NCBI RefSeq assembly: GCF_015207005.2
Contig: NZ_JADEXS020000001.1
Coordinates: forward strand, 6,657,001-6,721,000
DNA length: 64,000 bases
Direction of reading: 5' to 3'
Source of the DNA: Desmonostoc muscorum LEGE 12446
GTDB lineage: Bacteria > Cyanobacteriota > Cyanobacteriia > Cyanobacteriales > Nostocaceae
Below, in pieces: positions 52,756 through 61,030 of this stretch (the first letter of the stretch is position 1; each line of letters begins with the position of its first letter). Position numbers and translations under genes: made by a program. The notes under the pieces were generated by a model. The model saw only the letters and a program-made list of their open reading frames with translations, searched no databases and was not told the origin of the DNA.

Positions 52756-54480
52756 TCACTCCTGCACAGTCATCGGCAGACGAATAGTGAAAGTAGAACC
52801 AACTCCCGGCTGACTGTTGACAATAATTTCCCCGCCCATCATCTGACAGAAGTGACGGCTAATTGCCAAACCCAGTCCTGTACCACCGTATCTTTTCGTA
52901 GTCGATGTATCTCCTTGTGTAAAAGGTTGAAATAATTGCTGCTGTTGACGGTGAGACATACCTATGCCTGTGTCGCTGACAGTGAAAGTAATGCTGCCCA
53001 AAGGAGCATCTGGCCTCAAGTCGTCTTTTTCTCTTTTGACTGTCAGAATCACCTTGCCGTTTGTCGTGAATTTCCCTGCGTTACTAAGTAAATTTAATAA
53101 CACTTGGCGCATCCGAGTTTGATCGGCGTACATGGTGCCAAGTTGCTCATCAAAATTCACTTCCAAAACATTGGCATTTTTTTCTATAGTTGATTTGACT
53201 GTGAGAACCACATTATGAATCAGCGTCGCAATCTCGAACGTCTCTGGGTAGAGAGTCATTTTCCCCGCTTCAATTTTTGACAAGTCGAGGATTTCGTTAA
53301 TCAAGTGCAGTAGATGTTTCCCAGCTGAGTTAATTGTTTCTAAATCTGTGATGAAATCTGCCGATAAACCAAGATCGGTGGCGTCGTCTTCTAGAAGTTG
53401 GCTCAAGCCAATCACCGCATTTAACGGTGTGCGTAACTCATGGCTGACATTTGCCAGAAATATGCTTTTTGCCTTGCTAGCAGCTTCAGCTAATTCTTTC
53501 GCTTGTTGTAATTCTTTAGTTCGCTCAGAGACTCCCTCAATCAAACGATTCAGAGATTTGGCGAGTAGTCCAATTTCATCTTCAGTGGTAATGGGAGCTC
53601 GCAAATCGAAATTAGATTTCCTTGCGACTTGCTCAGCCACTTCGGTGACAACGATTACTGGCTCAGCGATCGCTCGACTAGTCCGCCAAGCTACAATAGC
53701 TGCGATCGCCACGGAAACCAGCATACTCGCAATCACTATAAATCGCTCAACTAGTTTTGCGTCCTCAAAGGATTTTTGCCTTTCTTGCTCTTGATTTTCC
53801 GCAGTTTGCAGGATATTAGTCAAATTTTGCGAAAGCTGATCTAGCCGCATGGCTGTATCACTACGCATGATTTTTAATAACTGCGATCGGGCTGAGGAAA
53901 TCTCCTGAGGCTGTACTGGCCGGGAATCAATTTTCTCTAAAACCGCCTCAATTTGCTCAACATAAGCTTTTAAATTAGTTTCATAATCCTGCAATAACGT
54001 CTGTAAACTAGAACTTGTTGCAGCTAGTCTTCGAGGCTTACTGTCAATAAATCCATTAATTTTTGACTCTAGTTGCTTAGCTTTTTCAAAACTTTTCAGA
54101 AAATCAGCTTTTTTGCTTTGCAACCGTTGTGAATTTTCCAACACAGCAACTAAGTTAGAACTATGCAACTGTGCCCCTACTACTGCATCCTTATAATTAC
54201 TCAGTAATTGTCCTTGTTCATGAGCTTGATTTAATTGCCTGACTTCCCTTCCTCGGTAATAGTTGGCGATTACCAAGCCAGTCAGTGAACCGAAAAACCC
54301 AATTCCAATAGCTACAAAATAGCCATAGCCAATTTTTTGATGAATGCGCCAAGAACTGGCTTTGAGTTTCCCTTGTGAGGGAAATTCTATGGTCGGGAGT
54401 TCGTCTGTTGATGGCTCTGACGCTGACACTTTTTTGCTTTCTGAACTGCTGTCAATAGGGGTTGGCTTTTGAGTTGGCAT
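52756..54480 (-). CDS. Membrane sensor histidine kinase with HAMP domain
   Basis: This 574-residue kinase has a low-complexity N-terminus (1-45), a first membrane helix (about 50-72), a periplasmic helical sensor (about 75-240) and a second helix (about 243-262). HAMP follows (about 263-318, ending [17 protein letters not shown]), then HisKA with phospho-acceptor H347 in [15 protein letters not shown]. The ATPase domain contains [18 protein letters not shown] and GGTGLGLAI. No receiver is attached. It is the first minus-strand gene, 130 bp upstream of the Trypco1-like gene, and may regulate or feed signals to the operon behind it; this is inference from position. Confidence 0.88.
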   Translation of the reverse strand: MPTQKPTPIDSSSESKKVSASEPSTDELPTIEFPSQGKLKASSWRIHQKIGYGYFVAIGIGFFGSLTGLVIANYYRGREVRQLNQAHEQGQLLSNYKDAVVGAQLHSSNLVAVLENSQRLQSKKADFLKSFEKAKQLESKINGFIDSKPRRLAATSSSLQTLLQDYETNLKAYVEQIEAVLEKIDSRPVQPQEISSARSQLLKIMRSDTAMRLDQLSQNLTNILQTAENQEQERQKSFEDAKLVERFIVIASMLVSVAIAAIVAWRTSRAIAEPVIVVTEVAEQVARKSNFDLRAPITTEDEIGLLAKSLNRLIEGVSERTKELQQAKELAEAASKAKSIFLANVSHELRTPLNAVIGLSQLLEDDATDLGLSADFITDLETINSAGKHLLHLINEILDLSKIEAGKMTLYPETFEIATLIHNVVLTVKSTIEKNANVLEVNFDEQLGTMYADQTRMRQVLLNLLSNAGKFTTNGKVILTVKREKDDLRPDAPLGSITFTVSDTGIGMSHRQQQQLFQPFTQGDTSTTKRYGGTGLGLAISRHFCQMMGGEIIVNSQPGVGSTFTIRLPMTVQE

Positions 54481-55249
54481 TTCTCAAACCTCCTTGCCTT
54501 CCCGCAAACATCACCAAATTAGTCTAGCTTGTGCAAACACTTTAACTGGTGATTACATCTAGATTATCCTCTTTTATAGCAAGAGCAAATCATTACTCAC
54601 CAGATAATTAGGATAAGCTTATGCTGGGGACTGGGGACTGGGGACTGGGGAGTAGGGAGTAGGGAGTGGGGAGTAGGAATTGGATTGTAGCTAATCTTCC
54701 GCACCCAGTAACCAATCCCCAGTCCCCAATCCCCAGTCCCCAATCCCATCACCATAAAATAGTTTCCAAGTCTAGTATATGTAAACACAAAAAAACTTAT
54801 ATTACGTATTAATATCAATACCAATGGCTTGATTGACCATCCCGCCTTAAGATAGCTTTAATATCGGATAAAATCGGCTTTTAAGCTTATATAAATGAGA
54901 GGTGGATTAATTTTTGCATGATTTGTACTGAGATTTAGTACGATTATGAGCAAATGACACTGAATCGGATAATCTACAACCTGAGGATTCTAGTTGATGG
55001 CAAAAATACAACTTAAAAAGTTGATTATAATACATTCTGCTGCCTTCTGAGTTGTATCCTCCTACTGACTTTCTACCTTGTAGTTGATGCAGTAGATATT
55101 ACGGGGCAATTATGGTTATAGGATACTAAAACCTTTTTCTGCCCTTGACCCAATTGTAGTGGTGGACTTGTGCATTACCTAATCAAGAGCCTTTTGGTTG
55201 TAATTATCCAGATTAGAAAAACTCAACTGTCAAATTAATGGGAGTGAAA
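54481..55249. other. 769-bp spacer: inverted heptamer arrays, then AT-rich leader
   Basis: The heptamer arrays at 54624-54749 are inverted. The following 500 bases up to the CAAD gene hold no reading frame, tRNA or strong hairpin that I could recognise. The GGAG at 55241 is the CAAD ribosome-binding site. Confidence 0.6.
54624..54749. repeat. Inverted heptamer STRR arrays
   Basis: (GGGGACT)n/(GGGGAGT)n at 54624-54675 faces (CCCCAGT)n/(CCCCAAT)n at about 54715-54749 across some 40 bases. The transcript could form a long G-C-rich hairpin. Confidence 0.85.
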
Positions 55250-55687
55250 ATGTCAGAACAAGAATTTACGGAAACCACATCCAAAGAGGCTACAGTGCCA
55301 GGAATCAACAGCCAAACGGGGACTATAACCAAACTCCAGCCTCCCGCGCAGCCTCAAGATGAATTGCAAAAATATGCAGAGCAAGTTTCTAGCTTTTTAG
55401 CATCATTGCCCGAATATGTGGGAAACTTCTTTAATCAATATAAGCAGCCCCTGGTTACCGTTGGTTTAATTGTGGGAGCGATTGTTGGGGTTAAAGTACT
55501 CTTGGCAATATTAGATGCTTTGAATGATATTCCCTTGGTAGCTCCTACTTTTGAGTTGATTGGTATTGGGTACTCTGCTTGGTTTATTTACCGCTATTTA
55601 CTCAAAGCCTCAACTAGGAAAGAGTTAACTAGTGAAATCACTACTCTTAAATCACAAGTTGTCGGTAAACAAATTCCAGAAGCTTAA
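55250..55687 (+). CDS. CAAD-domain thylakoid protein (CURT1-like)
   Basis: This 145-residue protein has a polar N-terminus and an amphipathic helix (about 40-60, LQKYAEQVSSFLASLPEYV). Two membrane helices follow (about 68-90, PLVTVGLIVGAIVGVKVLLAI, and about 98-118, APTFELIGIGYSAWFIYRY), then a C-terminal amphipathic helix. This is the CAAD fold of CURT1 proteins, which curve thylakoid membranes. ATG 55250 (MSEQEFTET) is preferred to ATG 55238 because GGAG at 55241-55244 lies five bases upstream. It is followed by a perfect hairpin. Confidence 0.9.
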   Translation: MSEQEFTETTSKEATVPGINSQTGTITKLQPPAQPQDELQKYAEQVSSFLASLPEYVGNFFNQYKQPLVTVGLIVGAIVGVKVLLAILDALNDIPLVAPTFELIGIGYSAWFIYRYLLKASTRKELTSEITTLKSQVVGKQIPEA

Positions 55688-55754
55688 GACCACAAGCACA
55701 TTTGAATACTTGTTGAGACAGCGGCAGAGATAATTTTTTCTGACCACAACTAAG

Positions 55755-55783
55755 GTAGGGGTTTAGCATTGCTAAACCCCTAC
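55755..55783. terminator. Perfect hairpin between convergent genes
   Basis: GTAGGGGTTTAGC and GCTAAACCCCTAC form a 13-bp perfect stem with the loop ATT. It lies between the CAAD gene and the MATE remnant, which converge. The same GTTTAGCATTGCTAAAC core is inserted in moeA. Confidence 0.55.
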
Positions 55784-55856
55784 TAATTTTAGTGTGACTT
55801 TTTGAAGCTCTCTACTCCTCTATTCCTGGTTTATCCCTACAGGTGCAAGATATGAG

Positions 55857-56083
55857 CTAAGGCATCTGTCTAGTTTTAAGAAAGAAGCGTGATGTAAGGA
55901 TAACTCCAGTTACAGACAGCCCAAGGTACTCGCCCAGCAATATCCCAACACTCTGAAAATTCCAATGAAATGCTAGTAGATAAGTACTCCCTAATCCTAC
56001 TCCCCAGTAACTAATCAGACCGATTATCATTGGGATTTTTGTATCTTTAATGCCTAACAAAGCAGCAGTGGCAAGGGTATCTA
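55857..56083 (-). pseudogene. MATE-family transporter, C-terminal fragment
   Basis: About 74 codons from DTLATAALLGIKDTKIPMII to the stop match the C-terminal helices of MATE (NorM/DinF-like) drug/Na+ antiporters, with the GIKDTKIPM loop and two membrane helices (ISYWGVGLGSTYLLAF; ILLGEYLGLSVTGVIL). The rest, some 370 residues, is missing because the IS630-type element begins at 56082. No start codon belongs to it; the frame simply runs on into the element. Confidence 0.82.
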
Positions 56084-56155
56084 TAGGAATCATATTTGAT
56101 TTCTGAAAAAGTGTACGAGATAATACGGAGAGAGATATCTGTCTAAGAGCGAACA

Positions 56156-56674
56156 ATGATAGAGCAGCATCTACAACCTGCGATACCTTCGGTGAGCTTC
56201 GCTAACGCAGAACTACAAGAATTTATAGATAATCGCCCGGATGCCCGTGAGGTGAGAAAAGCTTTGGCAGTGAAACTGGTTTATCAAGGCTACAAGTATG
56301 AGGAAATTCAAACAATTTTAGATGTCTCTGTTGGTTCAATAACAAGCTGGAAGCAAGCTTATAAGGAATATGGAATTTGCGGATTGCGCTTAAATTATAA
56401 AGGCAGAAAGAGTTACCTGAGCGATGAACAGCAACAAGAAGTATTAAGTTGGTTGCAAACTAAGGAGATTTGGGAGCTTGGTGAACTGGAATACAAATTG
56501 GCTTTTGAATATGATGTCATCTACGAATCGAAACGGAGTTATTATGATTTATTTGACGCGGCGGGAATTAGTTGGAAAAAAACTACTGGCTTAAACCCAA
56601 AGGCGGACATTGAGGCTGTAGCTGCAAAAAAAAACAGATTGAAAAATTGTTGGACAGCAATAGAGAGGAGATAG
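56156..56674 (+). CDS. IS630-family transposase, upstream frame (OrfA, helix-turn-helix)
   Basis: This 172-residue frame carries the DNA-binding half: YEEIQTILDVSVGSITSWKQ is a helix-turn-helix, followed by LRLNYKGRKSYLSDEQQQ and YYDLFDAAGISWKKTTG, typical of IS630 transposases. Near its end is a run of nine A (56626-56634). A shift of -1 there joins it to the catalytic frame as ...AVAAKKKQIEKLLDS..., which restores the expected full-length protein. Without the shift it ends with KNCWTAIERR. Starting residues MIEQHLQPAIPS are read from ATG 56156. Confidence 0.88.
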   Translation: MIEQHLQPAIPSVSFANAELQEFIDNRPDAREVRKALAVKLVYQGYKYEEIQTILDVSVGSITSWKQAYKEYGICGLRLNYKGRKSYLSDEQQQEVLSWLQTKEIWELGELEYKLAFEYDVIYESKRSYYDLFDAAGISWKKTTGLNPKADIEAVAAKKNRLKNCWTAIERR

Positions 56675-57234
56675 AAGAAGGAAGACTGAGAGTATTACTA
56701 ATAGATGAGTGCCATCTGTTATGGGGAGACGTAACTGGTTATGTCTGGGGAAAAACTGACCAAGAAATAGCAATTGGCATCGTTAACGAACGAGAGAAGC
56801 AGACATACTACGGGGCGGTTGATTATCTCGATGGTAAGTTGCTTCTTAAAGCTTACAATGCTGGCAATTCAGACAATACAATTGATTATTTACGTTATTT
56901 ATTAGACCAGTCTCCCAACCAACGATTACTGCTTTTTTGGGATGGTGCTTCTTACCATCGTTCACATCTGGTTCAAAACTTTTTAGGAGAGATAAACCAA
57001 GGTTTGTCTCCAGACCAGTGGAAAATTCATTGCGTTCGCTTCGCTCCTAATTGCCCATCACAAAATCCAATTGAGGATATTTGGTTACAAGCTAAAACCT
57101 GGGTGCGGCGTTTCTGTGCTTTGATTCCTTCGTTCTCTCATCTCAAATGGATGTTTGAGTGGTTTCTCCGACACACTAACTTTGATTTTGACACTTTACA
57201 GATGTACGGAGCTTTTTCAGAAATCAAATACTAG
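56647..57234 (+). CDS. IS630-family transposase, downstream frame (OrfB, DDE catalytic)
   Basis: This frame holds the DDE nuclease. The first Asp lies in VLLIDECHLLWGD, the second in LLLFWDGASYHRS, and the Glu in CPSQNPIEDIWLQAK. It overlaps the upstream frame by 28 bases and lacks a good start of its own; the TTG at 56647 is only the first possible codon after a stop. It is therefore best read as the second half of a -1 frameshift product. The stop lies inside the right inverted repeat. All catalytic residues are present, so the element may be active. Confidence 0.88.
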   Translation: MLDSNREEIEEGRLRVLLIDECHLLWGDVTGYVWGKTDQEIAIGIVNEREKQTYYGAVDYLDGKLLLKAYNAGNSDNTIDYLRYLLDQSPNQRLLLFWDGASYHRSHLVQNFLGEINQGLSPDQWKIHCVRFAPNCPSQNPIEDIWLQAKTWVRRFCALIPSFSHLKWMFEWFLRHTNFDFDTLQMYGAFSEIKY

Positions 57235-57241
57235 TCCTATA

Positions 57242-57667
57242 AAAGGAGTAATTTGTCAAATTAACTCAGAGATCCCGATAGTGGATTTAACACATCAAAT
57301 TCCACCACAAGATATTGCCTCTGCTAGATTTTGTTTGATGAATGCTTACCCATACTTTCCTTCAGGGACAGTACATTTGGCAGTTGTCGATCCGGGAGTA
57401 GGAAGTTTCAGAAGGGCGATCGCTATAGAATTTGCAAAAGGGTTTCTCATTGGACCGGATAATGGAATTTTCAGCGGTGTACTTTCTCAAAGTCCAGCAA
57501 TTCAAGTCATTGAACTCACAAATCCAGATTACTGGTTAACTGACAAGCCTTCTAAAACCTTTCACGATCAAGATATTTTTGCACCAGCAGCAGCCCATAT
57601 CGCTACTGGTATACCGTTACAGAAGTTAGGTAAGGAAATAAATGCGGAAACTTTGGTTAAACTGTAA
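57242..57667 (+). pseudogene. SAM hydrolase (DUF62), internal fragment
   Basis: From codon KGVICQINSEIP to LGKEINAETLVKL this matches residues 32 to about 172 of the intact paralogue 120 bp downstream, at high similarity. Missing are the first 31 residues, including the DFGDRD motif of the active site, and the last hundred, forming the C-terminal domain. The 5' break coincides exactly with the IS630 end; the 3' loss is separate. It is non-functional. Confidence 0.85.
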
Positions 57668-57782
57668 TCGGCTAAGGAGTTTGAATGGATTCAACGACAC
57701 TCAGTAGACCGAAAAGTTTGGCGAGCGTCAAAAAATAGTAGCTTGTGATACAGTTTTTCGAGAACTTCGATTCTATATTCCC

Positions 57783-58598
57783 ATGTCAAATCAGCAGATA
57801 ATCCAACAACCACAGGCAAGTGTTCTCACTTTACTCAGCGATTTTGGCGATCGCGATGTGTATGTGGGTGTGATGAAAGGAGTGATTGCCCAAATCAACC
57901 CAGCGCTAACAGTCATAGACTTGACGCACCAGATTCCGCCACAAAACATCTTGGCTGCGAGGTTTTGCCTGTTGAATGCTTACCCCTATTTCCCCGTTGG
58001 AACCGTGCATGTGGCAGTGGTAGATCCTGGTGTGGGAGGGACACGCAGGGCGATCGCACTACAACTGGCTCAAGGTTTTCTCGTCGGACCAGACAATGGT
58101 ATATTTAGCGGAGTTCTCAGTCAAAATCCTGCTGTTGTGGCTGTAGAATTAACCAACTCCCAATATTGGCGAGTCTCTTCACCAAGTAAGACTTTTCACG
58201 GTAGAGATATTTTTGCATCGGTAGGAGCTCATCTTGCCAATGGCGTACCTCTTAAACAGTTGGGAAAAGAAATCGACCCAACCACCTTATTCACGCTAGA
58301 TATCGCTGAATGTAGTCAATCAGAAACTGGTGCAACCGGTTGCATTCAATATATCGATCGCTTTGGCAACCCAGTGACCAATATTCCTGGGAGTTGTGTA
58401 CACGGCAAATCTTGGTGTGTGCAAATCGCAGGATTGACTATTCCAGGAGGTGAAGCGTATAGTGATGTCAACGTTGGAGATGCGATCGCTTTAGTTGGTA
58501 GTCATGGCTGGGTAGAAATTGCAATTAATAACGGTAACGCTCAGTCTCAGTTGCAAATAGAGTTGAAATCAGCAGTTGTCGTGTACCACGATAATTGA
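57783..58598 (+). CDS. S-adenosyl-L-methionine hydrolase, adenosine-forming (DUF62)
   Basis: This 271-residue protein is of the SAM hydroxide adenosyltransferase (DUF62) family, which splits SAM into adenosine and methionine and is related to fluorinases and chlorinases. The N-terminal domain shows LLSDFGDRDVYVGVMKGVI, DLTHQIPPQNI, VVDPGVGGTRRAIA and KTFHGRDIFA; the Asp, Arg and His residues of the hydrolase are present. The C-terminal beta-barrel is complete (YIDRFGNPVTNIP). Length is normal. It stands directly behind a broken copy of itself, so the pair arose by duplication. The halogenase-type loop is absent, so SAM hydrolysis is likely. Confidence 0.92.
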   Translation: MSNQQIIQQPQASVLTLLSDFGDRDVYVGVMKGVIAQINPALTVIDLTHQIPPQNILAARFCLLNAYPYFPVGTVHVAVVDPGVGGTRRAIALQLAQGFLVGPDNGIFSGVLSQNPAVVAVELTNSQYWRVSSPSKTFHGRDIFASVGAHLANGVPLKQLGKEIDPTTLFTLDIAECSQSETGATGCIQYIDRFGNPVTNIPGSCVHGKSWCVQIAGLTIPGGEAYSDVNVGDAIALVGSHGWVEIAINNGNAQSQLQIELKSAVVVYHDN

Positions 58599-58708
58599 CT
58601 TTGACAGTATAGCCTGCTGTAGCTCCTGCTAGGTCAATGCATTGATGGAGTGTGTGTTGCAACTTAGACTTGAATTGGAATGGCACTAAGAAAAGCCAAA
58701 ATGGTAGT

Positions 58709-59857
58709 CTATTGAGATGAGCCGCCTGCTGATAAGTTAACCTTTGGGTTCTGTTTTGGAGTCGGCGAAAGTTCTGGCGATGCCTGGGTTGGGCTAGGCC
58801 TACGCACAATGTTCTCAGATGAAATTCCCTTCAATTTACCTTGTTTGACTAAAGCTTGATGAATCATTGCCGCCACTTCAGCACGAGTCGCTACTTTGTT
58901 AGGAGCAAGAATTTGGGGGTTTGGATAGTTAACTACAAGTCCATTGGCTGTAGCAGCAGCTATTCTACTGGTAGCATACGGCGGAATATCTTTAGCATCT
59001 TTATAAACACTTAAAATCTGATTCGGCGAAGTAGGTGTTTTCAAATTCAACCCACTAGCAAGGGCAACTAAAACTTGTACTCGTGAAATATTTTCTTGTG
59101 GCTTGAAGGTGTTTTTCGGGTAACCTTTGAGAAATCCGGTAGTGATGGCTTGGTTAATTGCTGGATTTGCCCAGAATGTTGCTGGTACATCTTGAAATGC
59201 GATCGCACTTTTAGACAGTTCTTGGTCAAAAGCTTTTTGCAGTATGGCAGCAAATTCAGCGCGGTTTACAGGCTGATTTGGTCTAAAAGAATAATCCGGA
59301 AACCCCTTGAGAATACCACGAGAAGAAAGAACATCTATAAAACGCCGACTCCAGAAGTTATTAGGCACATCGTTAAATGCAATTGGCGGCGGAATAACTG
59401 ATTTTTGTTTTGCTGGAGTTACTAAAGGCAATGCTGATGATGTAATTGATGGCTCAAGCCCCAATGAAGAGGATATAGGCGTCTGTGGTTGTGGGGATTG
59501 AGTCGGGATTACCTCAGCAGGTGGTAACACTTCAGGGGAAGGAGTTGGACTACTAGCCGGCAATGAAGGTGTCTTGGGTTCAACAGCCTCAGGTCCAGAT
59601 GAGTTGAATTTGGGGAATGTATTTGGTTCTACTTTGGGAGTAGGGGAGGGTAATACTTGATCGGGGTAAGCGCTACCAGACGAAGTGGAGGAAGGTGACA
59701 GCAACCCGTTGAAATTCCAGCTAGAATCTCTGCGAGACAGTGACCAAAAAAGAATTGCTCCGATAGTGGTGAAGGCAACCAAAATGGCTATAAATTCATC
59801 AAAGCCAAGGGCAGTTCTTTGGGATGACTCAGGTTCGGAAGGAGGTCTATTTGTCAT
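58709..59857 (-). CDS. SLH-domain protein with N-terminal membrane anchor
   Basis: This 382-residue protein has one membrane helix (about 20-40, FDEFIAILVAFTTIGAILFW), then a Pro/Ser-rich linker (about 50-165). Three S-layer homology domains follow (about 168-345: FNDVPNNFWSRRFIDVLSSRG, FQDVPATFWANPAINQAITTG and YKDAKDIPPYATSRIAAATA). SLH domains bind cell-wall polymers, so the protein probably ties membrane to peptidoglycan on the periplasmic side. A variable Pro/Thr-rich tail ends it. It converges on the SAM hydrolase gene. Confidence 0.9.
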   Translation of the reverse strand: MTNRPPSEPESSQRTALGFDEFIAILVAFTTIGAILFWSLSRRDSSWNFNGLLSPSSTSSGSAYPDQVLPSPTPKVEPNTFPKFNSSGPEAVEPKTPSLPASSPTPSPEVLPPAEVIPTQSPQPQTPISSSLGLEPSITSSALPLVTPAKQKSVIPPPIAFNDVPNNFWSRRFIDVLSSRGILKGFPDYSFRPNQPVNRAEFAAILQKAFDQELSKSAIAFQDVPATFWANPAINQAITTGFLKGYPKNTFKPQENISRVQVLVALASGLNLKTPTSPNQILSVYKDAKDIPPYATSRIAAATANGLVVNYPNPQILAPNKVATRAEVAAMIHQALVKQGKLKGISSENIVRRPSPTQASPELSPTPKQNPKVNLSAGGSSQ

Positions 59858-59958
59858 CGTGATTACCCTGGTAGCAGTAAAATTTGTGTCTAAAGAAATT
59901 AAGCCACAGATGACAATTTTACACCAGTCATTTTAAATTCATAATTCGTAGCAAAATA

Positions 59959-60786
59959 TTAAGCTTCTGGTTCAAGACCAAGCGATCGCAATTGAGCAGC
60001 TAGGCGTTCTGCTCTTTGGGATTCCTGTTCAGCCCTTTGGGATTCTTGTTCAGCCCTTTGGCGTTCCTGTTCAGCCCTTTGGCGTTCTTGTTCAGCCCTT
60101 TGGCGTTCTTGTTCAGCCCTTTGGCGTTCTTGTTCGGCTCTTTCTGAGCCAGTCAGCAACAAATTACCTTGTAAATCCCACCAACGTAACCAGGGTAATT
60201 CCACATTTTGATATTCTCCCTGCCATAAACCTAATTCAACTTCTAAGTAGGGGATGGAATAACGTCCTTGCTCATTTTTTGGCAATAAATGATACTTTCC
60301 TTCTATTAAATGATAAACTTCTAGACTGGCTTTATTCGCCTCATAAATGCCATAAAATGGAGGACGAATCACTTGCTCATAAATCCAAAATTTGCCCTTC
60401 CAAGGAGTTTTATCTCGTTCTTCATCACCATCCCCAGAGACAAATTCCAAGACAATCAATGGGGCAATAAATTCTCGCCACAGTACATAAGACCTCCGCG
60501 TTTGTCCATCAAGCAAGGGCGGTACATTTGCTACATAAAACCAATCTGGAGCTTCGGCACCTTTTTCTAGAGGGTCTGTCAAACGCCAATAAATACCTAA
60601 GTCCTGACCTATACAATATTGGCCTTCAGGATTTAGTTGTTTGAGGACGGGTGTAATAGAGTCAGTGAGTAAGATGCTTTGGGGATGCTCTTGCCAGTTT
60701 TTCACAAAAGTACCGTCAGACTCAGGAAGCTGGGTGTGGTCTGGGAAGGGGGTGAGGGCGGTGGATGGATTGGTTGCAGAGGTCAT
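59959..60786 (-). CDS. Uma2-type (DUF820) PD-(D/E)XK protein with repeat tail
   Basis: This 275-residue protein contains the DUF820/Uma2 fold of restriction-endonuclease type (about 1-200). Visible core motifs are ITPVLKQLNPEGQYCIGQDL, PDWFYVANVPP, LIVLEFVSGDGDEE and KFWIYEQVIRPPFYGIYE. The Asp, the Glu of LEFVS and nearby residues fit the PD-(D/E)XK site. Residues about 217-262 are heptad repeats QRAEQER, which would form a helix or coiled coil. Such proteins are very numerous in cyanobacteria and mostly uncharacterised; nuclease activity is inferred. Confidence 0.88.
   Translation of the reverse strand: MTSATNPSTALTPFPDHTQLPESDGTFVKNWQEHPQSILLTDSITPVLKQLNPEGQYCIGQDLGIYWRLTDPLEKGAEAPDWFYVANVPPLLDGQTRRSYVLWREFIAPLIVLEFVSGDGDEERDKTPWKGKFWIYEQVIRPPFYGIYEANKASLEVYHLIEGKYHLLPKNEQGRYSIPYLEVELGLWQGEYQNVELPWLRWWDLQGNLLLTGSERAEQERQRAEQERQRAEQERQRAEQERQRAEQESQRAEQESQRAERLAAQLRSLGLEPEA
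60007..60142. repeat. 21-bp tandem repeats encoding QRAEQER heptads
   Basis: About six units of consensus TTGTTCAGCCCTTTGGCGTTC lie in the 3' part of the Uma2-type gene. Unit length times three keeps the frame, so copy number can change without breaking the protein. Confidence 0.85.
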
Positions 60787-60879
60787 AGGGACTGCCTTTG
60801 CACTTTTTGTGAGGTTTGTTATTTAGTTTAACAACCACAGACGCAAAAATTTTGGTCTCTATAATTTAGTGCTGAGTAG

Positions 60880-61025
60880 GGAGATGAGGGGGATGAGGGG
60901 GATGAGGGGGATGAGGGAGATGAGGGAGTGAGGGATAAGAATTAATAGCCAATCCCCAGTCCCCAGTCCCCAGTCCCCAGTCCCCAGTCCCCAGTCCCCA
61001 GTCCCCAGTCCCCAGTCCCCAGTCC
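60880..61025. repeat. GGGATGA array and heptamer STRR array
   Basis: GGGGGATGA-type 9-mers (about 60882-60930) are followed by about ten CCCCAGT units (60954-61025), ending just before the amylase stop codon. A possible reading frame here is repeat-derived. Confidence 0.85.
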
Positions 61026-61030
61026 CAATT

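Larger units (their letters stand above)
56082..57241 (+). mobile_element. IS630-family insertion sequence
   Basis: The element is about 1.16 kb. The 30-bp ends (56082-56111 and 57212-57241) are inverted repeats with 27 matches, starting TATAGGA, and TA at both outer edges fits the TA target duplication of the IS630/Tc1 group. It contains a transposase in two overlapping frames. The left neighbour is a MATE fragment and the right neighbour a SAM hydrolase fragment, both lacking their 5' ends. Confidence 0.92.

Noticed and set aside
57155..57667. A 170-codon frame starting inside the IS element
   Set aside because: It is a chance fusion of an out-of-frame IS tail with the SAM hydrolase fragment.
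58525..58809. A 94-codon minus-strand frame at the SAM hydrolase end
   Set aside because: It overlaps both flanking real genes and has no recognisable protein features.
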